A stretch of 24,789 nucleotides of DNA, taken from positions 1 through 24,789 of the forward strand of contig DAOTVC010000102.1 of the NCBI GenBank assembly GCA_034437215.1, given 5' to 3'. The translations under genes were made by a program, and so were the position numbers. This document shows positions 21,540 through 24,789 of this stretch, piece after piece (the first letter of the stretch is position 1; every line of letters begins with the position of its first letter). This DNA is from DAOTVC01 sp034437215 (GTDB lineage: Bacteria; Chloroflexota; Anaerolineae; B4-G1; SLSP01). The notes under the pieces are model-generated. The model made no database searches. It saw only the letters and a program-made list of their open reading frames with translations, and was not told where the DNA came from.

Positions 21540-21823
21540 AGCGCTACCTCGACGCCCTTCGTGCGGCCTACCCCGACCTCGCCATCACCACCGCCGAGCT
21601 GAACCTGCGGGGCCAGAACAACGACGTCCGCGTCGTCAACGGCGAGCTCATTTTCCGCTTCCCCCGCTACCCCGAGGCCATCGAGCACCTGCAGACGGAG
21701 AGCGCCATCCTGCAGGCCGTGGGCCAAGGGGTACCCCTGCCCGTGCCCTCGCCCACCTTCGTCCACCTGGAGGCGGCGCAGCCGGGCGACGCCTTCGAGG
21801 CGGGGATGGCTCAGTATCGATGA
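21536..21823 (+). pseudogene. Internally deleted aminoglycoside-phosphotransferase (APH)-like ORF
   Basis: 95 codons from GTG 21536, coupled to the HIT gene by a GTGA overlap and to the next gene by an ATGA overlap. Residues 1-75 match the N-lobe of APH/choline-kinase-like proteins (Y-P-D-L-A-I..., GQNNDVRVVNGELIFRFPRYPEAIEHLQTESAILQAV, then PVPSPTFVHL). Whole members have about 280-320 residues with a HGD catalytic loop and DFG-like motif; both are absent. The ORF ends PGDAFEAGMAQYR. The last eight residues read like the C-terminal end of such a protein, so an in-frame internal deletion, perhaps across a repeated GACGCCTTC-like stretch, is likely. Translation may still be kept to feed the next gene. 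Confidence 0.7.
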
Positions 21824-22851
21824 ACGACGCCCTGCAGCGACGGATCTACCGCGCCGCCGGCACCCCCTACGAGGTCGGCTACTCGTTGGGACGCCAGGTG
21901 GGCCCGCGCCTGGCCCACATCATCGACCGCTACCTCGCCGAGGGACCGGGGCTCCACGGGGGATACGACGAGGTGCGGCTGCGGGAGGGGGCGCTTCCCT
22001 GGCTGGAGCACCTGCCCCGGCGCTACCGGAAGGAGATCGAGGGGCTCGCCGCGGGTTCGGGCGTCTCCCTGCAACGGCTGGCGGAGTGGTGCTACGTCGA
22101 GGAGTGCGGCGGCGGGTGCAGCGCCTTCCTCTTCCGCAGGGGCGAGCACGTCTGGGTGGGGCGGAACAACGACCTCTGGGCGCCCGACCTCTGGAACTCC
22201 GCCGCCATCAAGGAGGTGACGGGGCGCCTCCCCACGCTCACCTTCGGCATGGCGGGGGAGCCCTTCACCGGCACGGGCGTCAACGGGGCCCGGCTCTGGC
22301 TCCACTACAACTACCTCCCCGCCTACGACGGCCCCAACGACCCGGCGGCGCTGCCCCCCTTCGTCCTGCTCGTCGACATGCTGGAGACCTGCCGGACGCT
22401 GGCGGAGGTGGAGGCGCGCCTGGAGCGGACGCAGCGCACCGGCGCCATGCTCCTCTTCGCCGTCGAGGGGGCGCGCGACGCGGGCGCCCTCTTCGAGTGC
22501 ACCTGTACCGCTCACGCCCGGCTGGATCTAACCGGGCGGTGGCTGGCGGGCACCAACCACTACCTCACGCCCCTCGGCCCCGCCGGCGACGACGGGGACT
22601 CCCGGGCGCGCTACGCGCGGCTCACCGAGCGCCTCGGAATGCTGGGAGAGATCGTGGAGACGCCCCGGGACTTCATCAGCATCCTCGCCGATCCCCGTGT
22701 GGAGGGGCGCGGGGAGACCCGGGGCACCGTCTACGCCAACGTCGCCTGTCCCGCCACCGGCGAGCAGTGGACGACGCTGGGGGGCTATCCCGCCGCGAGC
22801 GCGGGCCACTGGCAGCGCCTCAACTGGCCTCCCCATTCAGAGAAGGAGTAG
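21820..22851 (+). CDS. C45-family autoproteolytic acyltransferase/hydrolase
   Basis: 343 residues from the ATG at 21820, overlapping the preceding stop (ATGA). It has the acyl-CoA:6-aminopenicillanate acyltransferase-like Ntn-hydrolase layout: an N-terminal GTPYEVGYSLGRQVG motif, a helical prosegment, then GGGCSAFLF where C100 would become the N-terminal nucleophile after self-cleavage, followed by VGRNNDLW, which is typical of the family. The C-terminal part has the expected four-layer strands (ANVACPATGEQWTT). Length is usual (about 340-360). Substrates of bacterial members are mostly unknown; amide or ester-linked acyl groups are expected. No signal peptide is seen. It is followed within 2 nt by a serine hydrolase gene. 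Confidence 0.85.
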   Translation: MNDALQRRIYRAAGTPYEVGYSLGRQVGPRLAHIIDRYLAEGPGLHGGYDEVRLREGALPWLEHLPRRYRKEIEGLAAGSGVSLQRLAEWCYVEECGGGCSAFLFRRGEHVWVGRNNDLWAPDLWNSAAIKEVTGRLPTLTFGMAGEPFTGTGVNGARLWLHYNYLPAYDGPNDPAALPPFVLLVDMLETCRTLAEVEARLERTQRTGAMLLFAVEGARDAGALFECTCTAHARLDLTGRWLAGTNHYLTPLGPAGDDGDSRARYARLTERLGMLGEIVETPRDFISILADPRVEGRGETRGTVYANVACPATGEQWTTLGGYPAASAGHWQRLNWPPHSEKE

Positions 22852-22853
22852 AG

Positions 22854-24224
22854 ATGACCGACTTCGACCACACCTTTGACCACGCGACCGCCCGTCTGCA
22901 GGCGCTGCTGGAGGAGACGGGCGTGCCCGGCGCCGCCCTGAGCGTCCTGCAGGGGGAACGGGCGCGCACCGCCACCTTCGGCAGCACCAGCGTCGAGAAC
23001 CCCCTGCCCGTCACGGAGCAGACCCTCTTCCAGCTGGGCTCCATCTCCAAGGTCTACACCGGCACCGCGGTCATGCGGCTGGTGGATCAGGGGCGCATCG
23101 TCCTAGACGCCCCCGTCCGGACCTACCTGCCCGACTTCCGCACCTCCGATGTGGAGGCTTCGGCGCGGGTTACCGTGCGCCACCTTCTGACCCACCAAGT
23201 GGGCTGGCCCGGCGACATCTTCGGCTGGCCCGAGGAGGCCTACAGCAGCCTCGCCGCCTTCGTCGAGCGGATGCCCGAGGCCCCCCAGATCATCGAGCCG
23301 GGAAGGATCTGGAGCTACGCCAACTCGGGCATCGCCGTGGCGGGGCGCATCGTCGAGGTGGTGACGGGGCGCCCCTTCCACGCCGCCCTGCGCGCCCTGC
23401 TGCTCGATCCCCTGGATCTGGAGCAGACGGCCGTCGATCCCGGGCGGATCATGACCTACCGCTTCGCCGCGGGCCACCTGCTCGGGGAGGAGGGGGCCCG
23501 CATCGTCCGCCCCTGGCCCCTGCCCGGCTGCGCCGACGCCGAGGGGGGCGTCGCAGCCTCCATCGCCGACCTGCTCGCCTTCGCGCGCTTCCACCTGGGG
23601 AGCGGCGCGACCCCCGATGGGACCCGGCTGCTGCGGATCGAGACGCTGATGGCGATGCAGAAGCCGCAGGCACTTGTCTGGGAGCCGGAGGCGTGGATGG
23701 GGCTCACCTGGCACGTCAGCGAGCTGCCCGAGACGCGCGTCCTCTTCCACAGCGGGCGAACGCCGGGCACCTGGGCGCTCCTGCTGCTGGTGCCCGAGCA
23801 GGACTTCGCCTGCGCCCTGCTCACCAACGCCGACCGGGGCCTGGCGATCATCGACGCCCTGCGCCCGGAGCTGGTGCAGAGCTTCCTGGGCCTCGACCTG
23901 CCCGGCCGGCCCGATCCCCTCCCCACGACGGAGGCGGCGCTGGCGCCCTACGTGGGACGCTACGATCACCCCTACTTCCACCTGGAGGTGGCGTGGCAGG
24001 AGGGGCGGCCCGTCGTCCTCTTCGGCTCGCAGGTCGACGTCCTCCCGCCGCAGATGCAGCCCATGACCTGCGCCGTCGCCGGTCCCGACCGCCTCGTCGT
24101 CCTGGAGGGCTACCTCGAGGGCTGCACCCTCGACGTCTTCCGCGACGACGAGGGGGAGATCGAGTGGCTGCGGGACGGGGACGTCCTCTACCGCCGGCAG
24201 ACGGGGACGTCGAACGCGGGTTGA
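22854..24224 (+). CDS. Serine hydrolase, beta-lactamase class C/penicillin-binding-like family
   Basis: 456 residues from the ATG at 22854, two bases after the C45 stop, with AAGGAG 5 nt upstream; the frame continues far upstream inside the C45 gene but that part is a shadow. Catalytic motifs: S63-I-S-K66 (SxxK), Y155-A-N157 (YxN) and H299-S-G301 (K/HxG). The C-terminal ~110 residues form the lipocalin-like beta domain often found in EstB/Pab87-type members (APYVGRYDHPYFHLEV...). There is no signal peptide, so it is probably a cytoplasmic peptidase or esterase rather than a resistance beta-lactamase. Placement next to an Ntn acyl hydrolase suggests two steps on the same acylated or peptide substrate. 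Confidence 0.9.
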   Translation: MTDFDHTFDHATARLQALLEETGVPGAALSVLQGERARTATFGSTSVENPLPVTEQTLFQLGSISKVYTGTAVMRLVDQGRIVLDAPVRTYLPDFRTSDVEASARVTVRHLLTHQVGWPGDIFGWPEEAYSSLAAFVERMPEAPQIIEPGRIWSYANSGIAVAGRIVEVVTGRPFHAALRALLLDPLDLEQTAVDPGRIMTYRFAAGHLLGEEGARIVRPWPLPGCADAEGGVAASIADLLAFARFHLGSGATPDGTRLLRIETLMAMQKPQALVWEPEAWMGLTWHVSELPETRVLFHSGRTPGTWALLLLVPEQDFACALLTNADRGLAIIDALRPELVQSFLGLDLPGRPDPLPTTEAALAPYVGRYDHPYFHLEVAWQEGRPVVLFGSQVDVLPPQMQPMTCAVAGPDRLVVLEGYLEGCTLDVFRDDEGEIEWLRDGDVLYRRQTGTSNAG

Positions 24225-24320
24225 TTTGGGTCTCTTTCAATCCGGTTATGAGCGATCCATGGCTAAAGCGTGAGGCCTGAAACGTCAGGGTCTCACGGTT
24301 TGATGAAGCATGAGCCGGGT
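24222..24320. repeat. Degraded copy of intergenic repeat family
   Basis: It begins TGATTTGGGTCTCTTTCAA at the serine hydrolase stop codon and contains AAAGCGTGA and AGGGTCTCAC, both shared with the 18307-18419 element, plus a hairpin CCTGA/TCAGG. No ORF. Confidence 0.5.
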
Positions 24321-24335
24321 TTCATCTTCACAACG

Positions 24336-24368
24336 AAGAGCGCCCTCCGGCAATCGAAGGGCGCTCTT
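24336..24368. terminator. Bidirectional intrinsic terminator
   Basis: Perfect 11-bp arms AAGAGCGCCCT/AGGGCGCTCTT around an 11-nt loop, lying between the convergent serine hydrolase and YyaL-type genes; T-rich bases (TTGTGTT) follow on the + strand. Confidence 0.75.
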
Positions 24369-24382
24369 GTGTTAGGGGCGGG

Positions 24383-24789
24383 TTACGAAAGCAGCGCCTG
24401 GAGCGCTCCCGGCTCGGTGACGGGCTCGCGGCAGCTCTCCCCGATGCAGACGTAGGCGGCGGGCTCACCCCCGATGGTCTCCCGACCGGCGAGGAGCGGC
24501 GGGACGTTGCCCGGTCCTGCCGCCACCACCCGGTGGGGCCGGTAGCCCGTCCGAGCGACCTCCACCAGCGCCCAGAGCGCCTCGTCCCCGAGATCCCCCG
24601 CGACGGCCACGTCCCGGTGGCGGGCGAGGGCGGCGTCGAGGGCGACGAGCCACTGCCCGAAGCCCAACGGGTAGCGCGCCAGCATCGTCTGCACCGAGCG
24701 CAGGCTCGCCCGGGCCAGGTCGGCGTAGCGGGGGTCGGCGCCGAAGCGCGCCAGTTCCAGGAGCACCGTCACCGCCATGGCGTTGCCCG
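24383..24789 (-). CDS. C-terminus of YyaL/DUF255 thioredoxin-like protein (partial)
   Basis: Only the last ~135 residues are in the window; the frame is open through the right edge (GNAMAVTVLLELARFG...), so the internal ATG at 24778 is not the start. The (alpha/alpha)-toroid C-terminal region of YyaL/SSP411-type proteins is recognisable: helices LARASLRSVQTMLARYPLGFGQWLVALD, and the end segment AYVCIGESCREPVTEPGALQALL, with the typical cysteine-containing 'C-x-x-x-x-C-x-x-P-V-T' finish. Full members have an N-terminal thioredoxin domain of about 160 residues and total about 650-700. Function is unclear; a redox role and sugar-processing similarity have both been suggested. Confidence 0.85.
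   Translation of the reverse strand, partial: GNAMAVTVLLELARFGADPRYADLARASLRSVQTMLARYPLGFGQWLVALDAALARHRDVAVAGDLGDEALWALVEVARTGYRPHRVVAAGPGNVPPLLAGRETIGGEPAAYVCIGESCREPVTEPGALQALLS

Noticed and set aside
22086..22853. N-terminal extension of the serine hydrolase as a 712-residue fusion
   Set aside because: The extension is Arg/Gly/Pro-rich out-of-frame reading of the C45 gene; a good ribosome binding site precedes the ATG at 22854.
22854..24224. Antibiotic-resistance beta-lactamase
   Set aside because: No export signal, a C-terminal lipocalin-like domain and operon context point to a housekeeping-type esterase or peptidase.

Overview
The window is 24.8 kb of G+C-rich bacterial chromosome. 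Gene content suggests Chloroflexota (Anaerolineae-like): a MalT-type LuxR regulator, CarD plus a short TraR/DksA protein, a small 'YQIRLQG' protein, a YyaL-type protein, propeller lipoproteins and many REP-like palindromes between genes. This assignment is inference from protein style; there is no rRNA or other phylogenetic marker in the window. I found no tRNA, rRNA, CRISPR array, prophage or intact transposase.

Layout. (1) 1-1530 is a non-coding, repeat-rich stretch: six ~150-bp tandem units, then a broken transposase N-terminus and several hairpins. (2) 1534-2271 is a lone CPBP membrane protease gene, flanked by short hairpin-bearing direct repeats. (3) 2334-4197 (- strand) holds a small conserved protein, a Tat-leader flavodoxin and an eight-helix membrane protein. 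(4) 4336-7026 (-) is a large MalT/LuxR ATPase regulator with an apparently leaderless extended -10 promoter, and a MITE-like element lies just upstream of it. (5) 7362-11164 (+) runs AI-2E permease, BrkB/YihY membrane protein, then PadR, TraR/DksA-like zinc finger, CarD and IF-1, that is, four transcription or translation control proteins in a row. (6) 11410-17677 (+) is MscS followed by a tight cluster of GH63/GH37-like hydrolase, GT20 synthase, GT4 glycosyltransferase and HAD/OtsB-type phosphatase, closed by a strong hairpin. (7) 17761-18213 (-) is a small lipoprotein with a near-consensus promoter. (8) 18217-18879 is a gene graveyard with a 113-bp MITE-like element, an ABC-ATPase C-terminal remnant and a Y-shaped REP structure. 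(9) 18880-20952 (+) is a propeller lipoprotein. (10) 21084-24224 (+) is an overlapping operon: HIT protein, internally deleted aminoglycoside-phosphotransferase-like ORF, C45 autoproteolytic hydrolase and class-C serine hydrolase. (11) 24383-24789 (-) is the C-terminus of a YyaL/DUF255 protein running off the window.

How it fits together. Regions 5 and 6 read as an envelope and osmotic stress island: membrane exporters, a mechanosensitive channel and a four-gene pathway able to make (GT20 + HAD phosphatase), extend or remodel (GT4) and degrade (GH63-like) a small glycoside, probably trehalose or a related compatible solute. RNA-polymerase modulators and an extra-operonic IF-1 sit directly upstream. 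The best candidate for a poorly described system is this glycoside cluster with its divergent GT20. Next are the dispersed palindromic repeat families, which occupy most of the longer intergenic gaps.
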